A stretch of DNA of 44,299 bases from JBCBTJ01 sp039818665 (GTDB lineage Bacteria > Pseudomonadota > Alphaproteobacteria > Caulobacterales > Hyphomonadaceae), in contig JBCBTJ010000026.1 of the NCBI GenBank assembly GCA_039818665.1, forward strand, positions 1 to 44,299. The letters run 5' to 3'. Position 1 is the first letter of the stretch; every line of letters begins with the position of its first letter. Shown here piece after piece: positions 32,859 through 41,586 of this stretch. The notes under the pieces were generated by a model. That model made no database searches, had not been told where the DNA came from, and saw only the letters and a program-made list of their open reading frames with translations. Made by a program: the position numbers and the translations under genes.

Positions 32859-34454
32859 CTAGATGGACCGCTCTTTGGTCAGCGTGAAACGAATATCCGG
32901 GTTCTTCTCGGCCGCGTAGCCCGCATCCCACGCATTCTTGCCGAGGAAGACCGGCGCCCCGTCGAGGTCCTCGCCGGTCGCCGATTTGTTCTTGTCAAGA
33001 AAGGCGTCCAGCACCGCGCGATCCTCGCAATCGATCCAACGGGCGATGTTGTAGGGGGCGGTCTCAAAATCGACGTCGAGGCCGTATTCGGCCGCCACGC
33101 GCTCGGCCATCACATCGATCTGCAGCGCGCCCACGGCGCCGACAATCAAGTCCGATCCGATGGCCGGCCGGAAGAGCTGGGTGACGCCCTCTTCAGCGAG
33201 GCTTTCGAGCGCTTTCTTCAGATGCTTCTGCTTCATCGGGTCTTTGACCCGGGCGCGGCGCAGGATCTCCGGCGCGAAATTCGGAATGCCCTGGAACCGA
33301 ATATCGCCGGCCTCCGACAGCGCGTCGCCCACCCGCAGCTGGCCATGGTTCGGCACGCCGATCACATCGCCCGCATAGGCCGTCTCAGCGATCTCACGGT
33401 CTTGGGCGAGGAACATCATCGGATTGTGGACGTTGATCTGCTTCCCGTCGGCGGTCTTAAGGCGCATGCCGCGCTTGAACTCGCCCGAACAGAGCCTAAG
33501 GAAGGCGACCCGGTCGCGATGGTTCGGGTCCATATTCGCCTGGATCTTGAACACGAAGCCCGAAACGGCCTTGTCGTCCGGCGCCATCTCGACCTCAACG
33601 CCCTTCCGCTCGGCCGACTGGGCCCGCGGCCCCGGCGCGAACTCGGCGAGCGTCGCCAGCAGCTCCCGCACGCCAAAATGGCGCAGCGCCGAGCCATAAA
33701 CCACCGGCGTCATATGCCCCTCGAGGAAGGACTTTTTGTCGATGTCCGGCAGCGCGTCTTTGGCCAGCTCGAACCCTTCCGAAAACTCCTCCTGGACGCC
33801 TTCCTCCATGACGCCCGCCACCGAATTTCCGGTCAGCGAGATCGCCTCTGGAGGAGTCTCGATGTCGGAGTCCCGATCGTAGGGAATGAACTTGCCCGCC
33901 CGAATGTCCGCGACGCCGGCGAATCTCCGCCCGCTCGCGGCCGGCCAATAGAGCGGCGCGGTCTCCAGCTGAAGCTTGTCGGCGATCTCGTCGAGCAGCT
34001 CAAACGGGTCCAAAGCCTCCCGGTCGAGCTTGTTGACAAAGGTGATGATCGGAATGTCCCGCAGCCGGCAAACCTCGAAGAGTTTCAGCGTCTGCGGCTC
34101 GATCCCCTTGGCCGCATCCAGCACCATGACGGCGGAATCGGCCGCTGTGAGCGTACGGTAAGTGTCCTCGGAAAAGTCTTCGTGGCCTGGCGTGTCGAGC
34201 AGGTTGAAGATCAGATCTTGGTGCTCGAACGTCATCACCGAGGCCGAGACCGAGATGCCCCGGTCCCGCTCGATCTTCATCCAATCCGACTGCGTCCGCC
34301 GCCGCTCCCCCCGCGCCGCGACCTGTCCCGCCAGCCGGATCGCCCCGCCCGCCAGGAGCAAGTTTTCCGTCAGCGTGGTCTTGCCGGCGTCGGGGTGTGA
34401 GATGATGGCGAAGGTGCGCCGGCGCGCCGCTTCTTCGGCAGGGGTGAGAGACAT
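32859..34454 (-). CDS. prfC: peptide chain release factor 3
   Basis: RF3 is the GTPase that removes RF1/RF2 from the ribosome after termination. At 531 residues it has normal length. The G motifs are SHPDAGKTT (G1), RGISVSASV (G2), LLDTPGHEDFSEDTYR (G3) and FVNKLDREALD (G4, NKLD). Domain 3 contains LFRPAIGSDLIVGAVGALQ and DVMAERVAAEYG. It follows an unknown 123-residue gene after 84 bases that contain a GC hairpin, and precedes mscS closely. Confidence 0.97.
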   Translation of the reverse strand: MSLTPAEEAARRRTFAIISHPDAGKTTLTENLLLAGGAIRLAGQVAARGERRRTQSDWMKIERDRGISVSASVMTFEHQDLIFNLLDTPGHEDFSEDTYRTLTAADSAVMVLDAAKGIEPQTLKLFEVCRLRDIPIITFVNKLDREALDPFELLDEIADKLQLETAPLYWPAASGRRFAGVADIRAGKFIPYDRDSDIETPPEAISLTGNSVAGVMEEGVQEEFSEGFELAKDALPDIDKKSFLEGHMTPVVYGSALRHFGVRELLATLAEFAPGPRAQSAERKGVEVEMAPDDKAVSGFVFKIQANMDPNHRDRVAFLRLCSGEFKRGMRLKTADGKQINVHNPMMFLAQDREIAETAYAGDVIGVPNHGQLRVGDALSEAGDIRFQGIPNFAPEILRRARVKDPMKQKHLKKALESLAEEGVTQLFRPAIGSDLIVGAVGALQIDVMAERVAAEYGLDVDFETAPYNIARWIDCEDRAVLDAFLDKNKSATGEDLDGAPVFLGKNAWDAGYAAEKNPDIRFTLTKERSI

Positions 34455-34538
34455 GACAGCGCTTTGCGACTCGAATGCGTCGCCGTGGCTAGCGCACCCG
34501 GCTTCCCGGGTGAAGCCCCGGGTTCAGCGGCCCGTCGC

Positions 34539-34910
34539 TTAGGCGGCCTCGCGCCAGACCTCGCCCAGGTCGACCGGGCCGCCGGCGGCCCGCTGAACCA
34601 TCAGCGCCGCCAAAATCGCTTCGGGCAAAACCGTCAGGCGCGGTTCGCACCGGCCGTTCCGCTTGCTCTGGAACAGCGCTGCATTCGCGCCGGTCTTGGC
34701 GACGATGAGCGCGCCAAGATCGCAGATCAGCTCGGCGTCCAGCTGCATGCCGTCATCATCATGCTCGCGCCAAACCCGCTGCACGAATTCAAGCGCATCC
34801 CGCGCCATAAGTCCCGCCGGGTCGCCACATCCGAGCGAACGCCAGCGGCTGGACAAACGCGCCTCGGGCGAGTCGAGCTCGACAATCCGATCGTTGAACA
34901 AAAACAGCAT
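34539..34910 (-). CDS. conserved-looking protein of unknown function
   Basis: A 123-residue soluble protein that I do not recognise. It starts MLFLFNDRIVELDSPEARL after a good ribosome site (GGGGAAGG) and contains DPAGLMARDALEFVQRVWRE and a C-terminal helix LPEAILAALMVQRAAGG. Codon use matches its neighbours, and the frame is the only long one here. It lies between a DUF1491 gene and prfC on the same strand. No membrane segment or signal peptide. Confidence 0.75.
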   Translation of the reverse strand: MLFLFNDRIVELDSPEARLSSRWRSLGCGDPAGLMARDALEFVQRVWREHDDDGMQLDAELICDLGALIVAKTGANAALFQSKRNGRCEPRLTVLPEAILAALMVQRAAGGPVDLGEVWREAA

Positions 34911-34977
34911 GCCTTCCCCCAGCGGCCGTTTCGGCGACTAACGAGACGCTATTTGCGCCATCTCGGTTAATGAGGCT

Positions 34978-35322
34978 TTACGCTGTTTCGACGGGCTCGG
35001 TGAGAAAATGCCGCCCGTCTCGGTCTTCGATTTCGACAATCCACAAATCCGCGTCGCGGACGCGCGCGCGCGCGACATAGTCGTCGACTGAGACCTCGTC
35101 CGGCCCCACGCCCTGGACCGCGAGATCCTGGAACACGCGATCGCCCTCCATGCCCATGGCTGGCGCGTAAGCCCGCGCCGTCCCGTTGAGCTGGGCCACC
35201 TTGACCAGCACGTCGCCGCGTTGGGCGTCGCCGCGCTTCACGATGAAGGCGGAAGCCCCCGCGACTTGGGCGCGCCGGACGAGCGCCTCAACCCAAGTCG
35301 ACGTGTGTAGACGAGGTGTCAT
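34978..35322 (-). CDS. DUF1491 family protein
   Basis: A 114-residue alphaproteobacterial protein of the DUF1491 family, function unknown. Family features are the start RLHTSTWVEALVRRAQVAGA, the strand AFIVKRGDAQRGDVLVKVAQ, and the C-terminal DLWIVEIEDRDGRHFLTEP. The start was placed at the ATG before TPRLHT; a frame 30 bases longer exists but lacks family similarity. It heads the minus-strand group leading to prfC. Confidence 0.85.
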   Translation of the reverse strand: MTPRLHTSTWVEALVRRAQVAGASAFIVKRGDAQRGDVLVKVAQLNGTARAYAPAMGMEGDRVFQDLAVQGVGPDEVSVDDYVARARVRDADLWIVEIEDRDGRHFLTEPVETA

Positions 35323-35405
35323 GTGGGCGTCTCCAACACCACACCCCGGCACGCGGTTTGCACGAAATCGGCCATTGGCCGCTCTCGCCAGAAGGTAAAA
35401 CCGCC

Positions 35406-35549
35406 ATGCTCATCGCGCCCATGCACGCGCCGCAACCTTCCACGAAGCCAAAACCGGCCGCGGTCTGGCCGCTGTGGGCGATCGCGCTTTTGGCCGGCCT
35501 CGCGCTCACCGAGAAGAGCCAGCGCCGCGCCGCAAACCGCCGTCACTGA
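35406..35549 (+). CDS. small single-helix membrane protein
   Basis: A 47-residue plus-strand frame: a proline-rich start (PMHAPQPSTKPKPAAV), one membrane helix (WPLWAIALLAGLALT) and a strongly basic tail (KSQRRAANRRH). Third codon positions are mostly G or C, as in neighbouring genes, and AAGG stands about 12 bases upstream. It is divergent from DUF1491 and its end overlaps the end of the histidine kinase by 7 bases. I do not recognise it. It may be one of the small proteins that annotation often omits. Confidence 0.42.
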   Translation: MLIAPMHAPQPSTKPKPAAVWPLWAIALLAGLALTEKSQRRAANRRH

Positions 35550-37099
35550 GCGGCGTCCTCGATCGCGCGAAGATCGGACGGATCAGCAAGCGGCAATGTC
35601 ACCCGCACGCGCGCGCCCTTGCCTGGCGCCGTGTCGATGACCGTCCGTCCGCCATGCAGTTCGGCGAAGCGATGCACCACGGCGAGGCCGAGCCCTGTGC
35701 CAGAACGGCCCTTGGCGTTCGCACCCTGCGCGAATGGCTCTGCGATCCGGTCCAGATCCGCTTGGCTCATCCCGGCCCCGCGATCCTCAACGGTCATCGC
35801 CGCCAAGCCACCAACAGCTTCGACCGCGAGCGTCACCCGCCCGCCTTCGTCGGAGTACTTGACCGCATTGGACACGAGATTCTGCCAGATCTGACGGACC
35901 GTCCGCGCATCCGCCTTCGCCCAAACCTCTCCCGGCGCCGACAAGCTCAGCGTCACTCCCCGGCGCGCGGCCTGCTCCTCGAGCTGGCGTATCACCGACG
36001 CGGCGCTCGCGCTGAGCTCGACAGGCTCCAGGTCCAATCGATGCGCCCCCGCGTCTGATTTTGCGAGGTCGAGCATATCGTCGACCAACAAGATGAGGTC
36101 CTGGCCGCTTTCGGCGATCAAACCGGCGTAATCCTTATACTTGTCCGACAGCGGCCCCCGCAGCTCGGCTTTCATTATATCAGCGAACCCAATGATCGCG
36201 TTCAGCGGTGTTTTGAGGTCGTGGCCGAGACCCGCGAAGAACGATGTCCGTTCGGCGACCTTCGCGTCAGTGTCCGCCGAGGCGCTTCGTTCGACTTCGA
36301 CGATTGCGGCCACCATCTCGTCGCCTTCAGGCCGCCAAACGGCTTCGAGCTCCGGCGCGTTCAGCAACGGCGCGCGCCCGCCGCCCGGCGCGCGTTGGCG
36401 CGGATCGAAGCCCAAGATCGTGTCGATGCGGCGCCCGAGCGGCTCTGGCGCATTTTCGATGTGTAGCCCGCCCGCCGCCACCTTGACGCGCCCCTCGGCG
36501 CTCACCCTCAGCAACATGACCGGCGACGCCGTCCAATCCGCTTTTGCAGGCGTTTCCGCTTCGACGTGAACCCGGCGCCAGGGCGCGGCCCAAATGAACA
36601 CACCGGCTTGCGCCAGGGCCGCCAATGACCATGCGTTCGCGGCGATCTCCAAGCCCGTCGGAACCGCCAGGGCCGGGCTCGCCGCCATTGCAGCCGCAGC
36701 GCCGAGCACGCCGAAAACCGCCGCTTCCAGAGCCAGCCGCCGCCGGTCGAGCGCCAAGGCTGCGAGCGGCGCGAGAGCAAACAGCACCGGCAGCGGAGAA
36801 GCGGTCCCGCCCGTCGCCAAAACCGCCGCCGCCGCCGCCGCCGTCCATGTTCCGACCAGCAGGCTCGGCATTTGCTTGGATTGCCGGAATCCATCGCTTG
36901 CAAGCGCCAAGGTCGCCGTAGCCGGCGCGATCGCAAGCGCCAGCGACCAAAAAAGCGCCCAGCGCGGCGCGCCGGCGATATCCGCGCCGATCGCAGCGAG
37001 CACGGACAATCCCACCCAACACCACGCCGCGAAGCTTAGCCGAGAAGCGTCGAATTCGGCCGCCGGCTTAACGGAGCGTTGAAGGTTCGGAGCGATCAT
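35543..37099 (-). CDS. membrane sensor histidine kinase, orphan
   Basis: A 518-residue kinase with about six hydrophobic helices in the first 190 residues, a PAS-like linker (about 205-290), the HisKA box LGHDLKTPLNAIIGFADIM, and ATPase motifs NLVSNAVKYS, VEDRGAGM and SGTGLGLAVVHRFAEL. The H box resembles those of PleC/DivJ-type kinases of Caulobacter relatives. No response regulator is adjacent. The start was set at ATG 37099, while a TTG 12 bases earlier is also possible. It is divergent from the exported protein gene at 37213, with a short palindrome between them. Confidence 0.9.
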   Translation of the reverse strand: MIAPNLQRSVKPAAEFDASRLSFAAWCWVGLSVLAAIGADIAGAPRWALFWSLALAIAPATATLALASDGFRQSKQMPSLLVGTWTAAAAAAVLATGGTASPLPVLFALAPLAALALDRRRLALEAAVFGVLGAAAAMAASPALAVPTGLEIAANAWSLAALAQAGVFIWAAPWRRVHVEAETPAKADWTASPVMLLRVSAEGRVKVAAGGLHIENAPEPLGRRIDTILGFDPRQRAPGGGRAPLLNAPELEAVWRPEGDEMVAAIVEVERSASADTDAKVAERTSFFAGLGHDLKTPLNAIIGFADIMKAELRGPLSDKYKDYAGLIAESGQDLILLVDDMLDLAKSDAGAHRLDLEPVELSASAASVIRQLEEQAARRGVTLSLSAPGEVWAKADARTVRQIWQNLVSNAVKYSDEGGRVTLAVEAVGGLAAMTVEDRGAGMSQADLDRIAEPFAQGANAKGRSGTGLGLAVVHRFAELHGGRTVIDTAPGKGARVRVTLPLADPSDLRAIEDAAQ

Positions 37100-37154
37100 A
37101 TTCCTGTCCAAAATTTAATGTCGTCCGTCGTCAAGGATTCAGCAGAGCGTACGG

Positions 37155-37170
37155 TTTCGCCCTAGCGAAA
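37155..37170. promoter_or_regulatory. inverted repeat upstream of exported protein gene
   Basis: TTTCGC-CCTA-GCGAAA is a perfect 6+6 inverted repeat in the 113-base gap between the divergent kinase and exported-protein genes, 43 bases before the latter's start. It is compatible with a regulator site for either gene. No T-run follows, so a terminator is unlikely. Confidence 0.4.
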
Positions 37171-37212
37171 GATAGGCCAGAAGGTTTTGGCCCGCTGCGT
37201 AGGAGAGTTAGA

Positions 37213-38271
37213 ATGGCACACCCCGTAAAATGGATCGCCGCCGCCGCAGTGGGCGTTTTGGCCTCCGCAGCGACCTTCGCCAACGAAGCCGCGCCGACCC
37301 AAAAATCGGCGGACTCCGAAGCGGCCGCGGCCGAGACTCCGACGGCTGCACAACCCGCGCCGCGGCATGACGCGATGTCGAGCGCGGCGGCCGTCTACGG
37401 GACCTACCAATCCGATGTGACGGACGTGAAAGACAACCCGCTGAGCTCGACCGGCGACATCGACGCCGCCCTGAACAATCTCGGCGGTCACAACCCAGGT
37501 TCGCTCTCCCAAGGCTGGCTCGCCTACTCTGCATTGGTCGCGTCGCAGTCTCCGGAATACCGCGATGCGGTTCGAGACATTGAGAGCTTCTACGGCCGCG
37601 ACCGCGTTCTGCGCGGCATGCGGAACGATCTGCGCTATGCGCGCTCGCTCGAAGGCGGCGACCTGGCCGTCGGCTCCGCGCTCGCCGCGATCGACGCCGA
37701 CAGCCGCCGCCTGAGCGACGTCGCCGCTTTTGTAAAAGAGCAGGCCTACACGCTGCAGGGCGCCGGATGGGCGAAAGCGAAGATCCGGAACTCCTCTGCG
37801 AAGGCCGACGAAATCGGCACGCGGTCGAGAACGGGATCGCCGGCGCGGGCGACGCTGCTGGCCGCCATGAGCGCTCCGGACTTCAACACCGCCCTCGTTC
37901 ACGCCGGCGGCGCCGGCGCGCCCTCGCTCTGGGACGGAGTTTCTGGCGCGGCGACGACGATCCGCGTCCCGAGCTTCGTCGGGTCGAGCTTCTCTTCACC
38001 GGCTCAAACCCGCATCCGCAGCGGCAAAGAACACACGGCCGACCGGATTGCGACGCTCGCGGCCTATCACGTCCTCAGCATCGACGGCGCGGAGGTCGGT
38101 CAGCTGCAGACTGCGCTCGCCGACCGCGAGGCGCAGAGCTGCCTCAACATGGCGCAACTGAACCTGCAACAATGCGTCGCCGCCGCGCACCAGCACCATG
38201 AGCTGCCCTTCTGCATCAGCGAGCACGCGCTGAACGATATCAGCTCCTGCATCGGCGAAGTGACCAAGTAG
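37213..38271 (+). CDS. exported protein of unknown function, four Cys
   Basis: A 352-residue periplasmic or secreted protein. The signal peptide (2-24, KWIAAAAVGVLASAATFANE) is followed by a low-complexity Ala/Glu/Pro stretch (25-52) and a mostly helical domain (AVYGTYQSDVTDVKDNPLSS onward). The C-terminal 55 residues hold four cysteines (SCLNMAQLNLQQC, then FCISEH and SSC), likely two disulphides. The ribosome site TAGGAGAG is excellent. I recognise no family. It is divergent from a membrane histidine kinase. Confidence 0.82.
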   Translation: MAHPVKWIAAAAVGVLASAATFANEAAPTQKSADSEAAAAETPTAAQPAPRHDAMSSAAAVYGTYQSDVTDVKDNPLSSTGDIDAALNNLGGHNPGSLSQGWLAYSALVASQSPEYRDAVRDIESFYGRDRVLRGMRNDLRYARSLEGGDLAVGSALAAIDADSRRLSDVAAFVKEQAYTLQGAGWAKAKIRNSSAKADEIGTRSRTGSPARATLLAAMSAPDFNTALVHAGGAGAPSLWDGVSGAATTIRVPSFVGSSFSSPAQTRIRSGKEHTADRIATLAAYHVLSIDGAEVGQLQTALADREAQSCLNMAQLNLQQCVAAAHQHHELPFCISEHALNDISSCIGEVTK

Positions 38272-38311
38272 CGCCGCGAGGCGTCGGCGCGGGCGTCCAT
38301 CCACGAACGCG

Positions 38312-39088
38312 CTAACGCCGCCGCCCGCCGGGACCCCCACGATGTGACACGCTCGAGACGAGCCTGTCCGCAAGGCGCGCCAGTCGCGGCCCGGCGGCGC
38401 GGCGATAGCCGGGCGGCGTGACGAAATAGGCGCCATCGCGTCCCGGCGTTCGAACCGCCTGCGACGCCGCCATGCAATCGCGCAGCGCCGACGCCGCATC
38501 GGCAAGCTTGGTCCAACCAAAGGCGTCTGCGATCCCAACCGACGCGGCGAGTTCATCCGTGCCGGCCGTCCGCCGCGTCTCGTTCAGAAACGGCCAATCG
38601 AGCGCATCATCCATCTCATTGACGATGCGAAGAAAAACGCATCGACGCGGCGCCGACGTGACGGCTGCATCCGCATCGTATTCCGAGCGTCGAATAAAAT
38701 CGCGCCAGTCAAAGCGCGCATAGTCTTCGATCAAGTCACGGGCGCCTTCAAACGCTGCGTCGGCGAGCAATTGGCTCGCCAGCCGCCGCGGCGACGCGCC
38801 TTCTCGCCCATAGGCCCCGCCCTCGAATACGGCATGGCCGAAGCCCGCCAGGACGTCCTGCTGCGAACCGCCATAGCGCAACGCCAGCGCCGCGACACCG
38901 CACAAATGAGCCGTAAAAGGTCGACCCGACGCCCGGCGCCATCCAGCGAACAGAGGGTCTACGAGGTCATTGACCGCCAAGAGCCGCTCAAGCTCTCTCG
39001 GCGACCAACCGGCGGCGCGCGCGTCTGCGTAAAGCGCGCCAATCGTTTGCGGCCAGATATCATCGGGTGCCAACACACCATGTCGCAA
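38312..39088 (-). CDS. possible DUF6817/HD-like protein
   Basis: A 258-residue soluble protein. The segment RPFTAHLCGVAALALRYGGS plus QQDVLAGFGHAVFEGGAYG resembles the N-terminal His-containing pattern of the DUF6817 group (HL..V..L...G....V..AG..H), suggesting an HD-like helical metal site. The family link is tentative, and a hydrolase role is only inferred. The frame begins with TTG directly after a stop; a GTG at 39076 is an alternative. It is transcribed in the same direction as argE, 100 bases downstream of it as read on the minus strand's neighbour side, and convergent with the exported protein gene. Confidence 0.62.
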   Translation of the reverse strand: MRHGVLAPDDIWPQTIGALYADARAAGWSPRELERLLAVNDLVDPLFAGWRRASGRPFTAHLCGVAALALRYGGSQQDVLAGFGHAVFEGGAYGREGASPRRLASQLLADAAFEGARDLIEDYARFDWRDFIRRSEYDADAAVTSAPRRCVFLRIVNEMDDALDWPFLNETRRTAGTDELAASVGIADAFGWTKLADAASALRDCMAASQAVRTPGRDGAYFVTPPGYRRAAGPRLARLADRLVSSVSHRGGPGGRRR

Positions 39089-39188
39089 CTATCACCGCGC
39101 GACAAAGTCAACTCCGGCGAAGGTCCGCGACTGTGGCGTCGATGGCGGCGCTCGCCCCCCAAAGCGCGCATAACCCGATCCGGGGCGC

Positions 39189-40334
39189 CTACGCCAAAGC
39201 GCTTCCGAGCCGCCGAACGAAGCCCTCGCAAGACTCCAGCTCGCTAAGCGCGATCCATTCATTCGGCTGATGCGCTTGGTCGATAGACCCCGGCCCGACC
39301 AGAACCGCCGAGTATCCGGCAGCCTGGTATTGGCCGGCCTCAGCCGCATAGGGCACGGCCGTCGCTTTGTTGCGTCCCGTCAATCGGACGGCCAACGTCT
39401 CAGCGCCGCCGTCCGGTTCGGGCGCCAAGCCTGGGGCGTCAGCGATCACCGTCGTCGAAGCGGCGACGCCCGCGTGCATGCGCCGCGCCGGTTCAATCAC
39501 GTCCGTCTCCAACCGTTCGTTAAACGCGTCGCGCACATCGGACGTCTCAACAGCCGGTATCGGACGGATGTCCCAATCAAAGGCGCAGCGCCCTGCGAGG
39601 ATGTTCACGGCTTCGCCGCCCTCGATCCGGTTGACCGAGATCGTCGCATGATCCGGGGCGAAGCGATCGTCGCGAAGATCCGCTCGGAACTCCATCTCGA
39701 GGTCGCGCAGCAGGGCGATCGCCCGTCCGGCCAAGCCGACCGCGCTGACGCCGTGATGCGAGAGGCTTGAATGCGCTTCAACGCCAGTGATCTCCGTGCG
39801 GCAAACGCAGATCCCCTTATGCGCATTGACGACGCCCATCAGCGTCGGCTCCCCGACAAACACCGCATCCGCCTCGACGCCGGCGCGGCGCATCCAATCG
39901 ATCAGGTGGGGCGCGCCTTGGCAGCCGACCTCCTCGTCATAGGTCAGCGCCAGATAGATCGGCCGCGTGAGCGAGGCGGCGTCGATGTCATGAAGCGCTG
40001 ACAGCGCTGCGGCGACAAAGCCCTTCATATCGGCGGTTCCCCGCCCATAGGCGCGGTCGTCGCGGACGACCACTTCAAAAGGATCCGTGTCCCAGTCCTG
40101 GCCGGCGACCGGCACCACGTCCGAATGCCCGGACAACACAACGCCTCCTGGCCCCGCTGGCCCGAAGCGGGCCCACAGGCTGCCTTTGTCGGGCGCCGCG
40201 CCGGGTATGATGTCGGCCTCGCCGCCAAGCCGGCGCGCCAAATCGCGCACATAGGTCAGAAGGTCGAGATTGCTGTTTGAGGAGACGGTGTCGAACGCCA
40301 CCAGCCGGCTCAATATGTCGATTGTGCGCGTCAT
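39189..40334 (-). CDS. argE: acetylornithine deacetylase (ArgE-type M20 peptidase)
   Basis: A cytoplasmic M20 metallohydrolase of 381 residues that would remove the acetyl group from N2-acetylornithine in arginine synthesis. Metal and catalytic motifs are SGHSDVVPV, YGRGTADMKGF, LTYDEEVGCQGAPHLI, VGEPTLMGVVNAHKG, and a late histidine in GSIDQAHQPNEWI. The dimerisation (lid) domain spans about 180-285. The length and the VNAHKG motif favour ArgE over related deacylases. It is divergent from the phosphatase gene across a 187-base gap that must hold both promoters; I assign no boxes there. Confidence 0.92.
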   Translation of the reverse strand: MTRTIDILSRLVAFDTVSSNSNLDLLTYVRDLARRLGGEADIIPGAAPDKGSLWARFGPAGPGGVVLSGHSDVVPVAGQDWDTDPFEVVVRDDRAYGRGTADMKGFVAAALSALHDIDAASLTRPIYLALTYDEEVGCQGAPHLIDWMRRAGVEADAVFVGEPTLMGVVNAHKGICVCRTEITGVEAHSSLSHHGVSAVGLAGRAIALLRDLEMEFRADLRDDRFAPDHATISVNRIEGGEAVNILAGRCAFDWDIRPIPAVETSDVRDAFNERLETDVIEPARRMHAGVAASTTVIADAPGLAPEPDGGAETLAVRLTGRNKATAVPYAAEAGQYQAAGYSAVLVGPGSIDQAHQPNEWIALSELESCEGFVRRLGSALA

Positions 40335-40521
40335 GGCGGCACCCTAGGCGCTGACAGGGCCGCCCGGCAAACCTCACGTTTTTGGGAGAAGCTGCGTTCC
40401 GCTCCGGGATTTCTCGGAAAAGCGCACCACATCCCAGAAAGTACCGAACGGAGGACCGTCCTTCACAGCCAGCTTGACTTGGCCGACGATCTGCGGCGCC
40501 ATTCTGTGAGAGAGGGAAAAC

Positions 40522-41586
40522 ATGTTGAGGACAAATCGGCTCCCCTCACGGCTCGAGATCATCATTCTCGCACTGACGGCGCTGCTCGTGGCCTGCGCGT
40601 CCATCGCAGACGGACAAGAGGCGCGGTCGCCTAAGATCATCTCGATTGGCGACCTTCACGGTGATTATGAGGGTTATCTCAGCATCCTGCGCGAAGCCGG
40701 CTTGATCGACGACCGCGACCGCTGGGCCGGCGGCGATACGATTTTCGTGCAAACCGGGGACGTCCCCGACAGAGGCCCAGACTCTCTCAAAATCATCGAG
40801 CATCTGCAAAAGCTTCAAAATCGAGCCCGACGAAAGGGCGGCGACGTCATCACGCTTGTCGGCAATCACGAGGCGTTGAACATTGTCGGAGATCTCCGCT
40901 ACGTGCATCCCGGCGAATACGAAGCCTTTCAAACCCGCAGGTCCGAAGCGCTGCGCGACCGCGTATTCGAAGCGAATAAAGACAACATCATCGCCGTCTA
41001 CCGGGAACGCGACCCTGACTTATCGGATGATGACATAGAGGCGGCTTGGAAAGAGCGCACGCCGCTCGGCCGGATCGAGCACCAGATGGAATGGGCGCCC
41101 GAGGGCGAGATCGGCTCTTGGGTTGTCGACAATCCAGCCGTGGTGATCGTGAACGGCACTCTGTTCGCCCATGGGGGCCTCAGCGCCAAGTATGCGGAGT
41201 ACTCGATCGACGAGATCAATCAACTCACCCGCGAAGCGCTGCTCGCGCGCGACGTGAGCCTTGAGAGCATCATCAATGACGAATTTGGGCCACTTTGGTA
41301 TCGCGGACTCGTCCCCGATTTTTCCGCGCCCGCCGACGATCCTGACGCCCTATCGCCTGAAGAAGAGCTCGAATTGGTTCTGGCGACATTCGGCGCCGAG
41401 CGTTTGGTGGTGGGACACACGCCTTCGATCGCCGGCATATCCTCCAGCTACGACGATCGGTTCATCCAAATCGATACGGGCATCTCCTCATACTATGGCG
41501 GCCCGCGCTCTTTCCTGCGAATTGAAGACGGCAAGGTCTACGCCCATGACGATGGTGAAGTCACTGAATTGGGGACGTCGGATTAG
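40522..41586 (+). CDS. lipoprotein PPP-type metallophosphatase (Shelph-like)
   Basis: A 354-residue calcineurin-like phosphoesterase of the PPP type. Motifs are GDLHGDYEG (43-51), TGDVPDRG (78-85), VGNHEALN (113-120), a later histidine in NGTLFAHGGLS and a last one in VVGHTP. These resemble the bacterial-like Shelph phosphatases related to Ser/Thr/Tyr protein phosphatases. The N-terminus has a hydrophobic segment ending in LLVAC (Cys25), a lipobox, so the enzyme should be a membrane-anchored periplasmic lipoprotein. The ribosome site AGAGGGAAAAC is good. The end overlaps the kinase-like gene by 35 bases, so the two are co-translated. Protein dephosphorylation is a family-based inference. Confidence 0.88.
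   Translation: MLRTNRLPSRLEIIILALTALLVACASIADGQEARSPKIISIGDLHGDYEGYLSILREAGLIDDRDRWAGGDTIFVQTGDVPDRGPDSLKIIEHLQKLQNRARRKGGDVITLVGNHEALNIVGDLRYVHPGEYEAFQTRRSEALRDRVFEANKDNIIAVYRERDPDLSDDDIEAAWKERTPLGRIEHQMEWAPEGEIGSWVVDNPAVVIVNGTLFAHGGLSAKYAEYSIDEINQLTREALLARDVSLESIINDEFGPLWYRGLVPDFSAPADDPDALSPEEELELVLATFGAERLVVGHTPSIAGISSSYDDRFIQIDTGISSYYGGPRSFLRIEDGKVYAHDDGEVTELGTSD

Noticed and set aside
34497..34522. Terminator between the 123-residue gene and prfC
   Set aside because: A GC hairpin (GCTTC/GAAGC with flanking CCCG/CGGG) exists but there is no T-run, so function is unclear; the genes may be co-transcribed.
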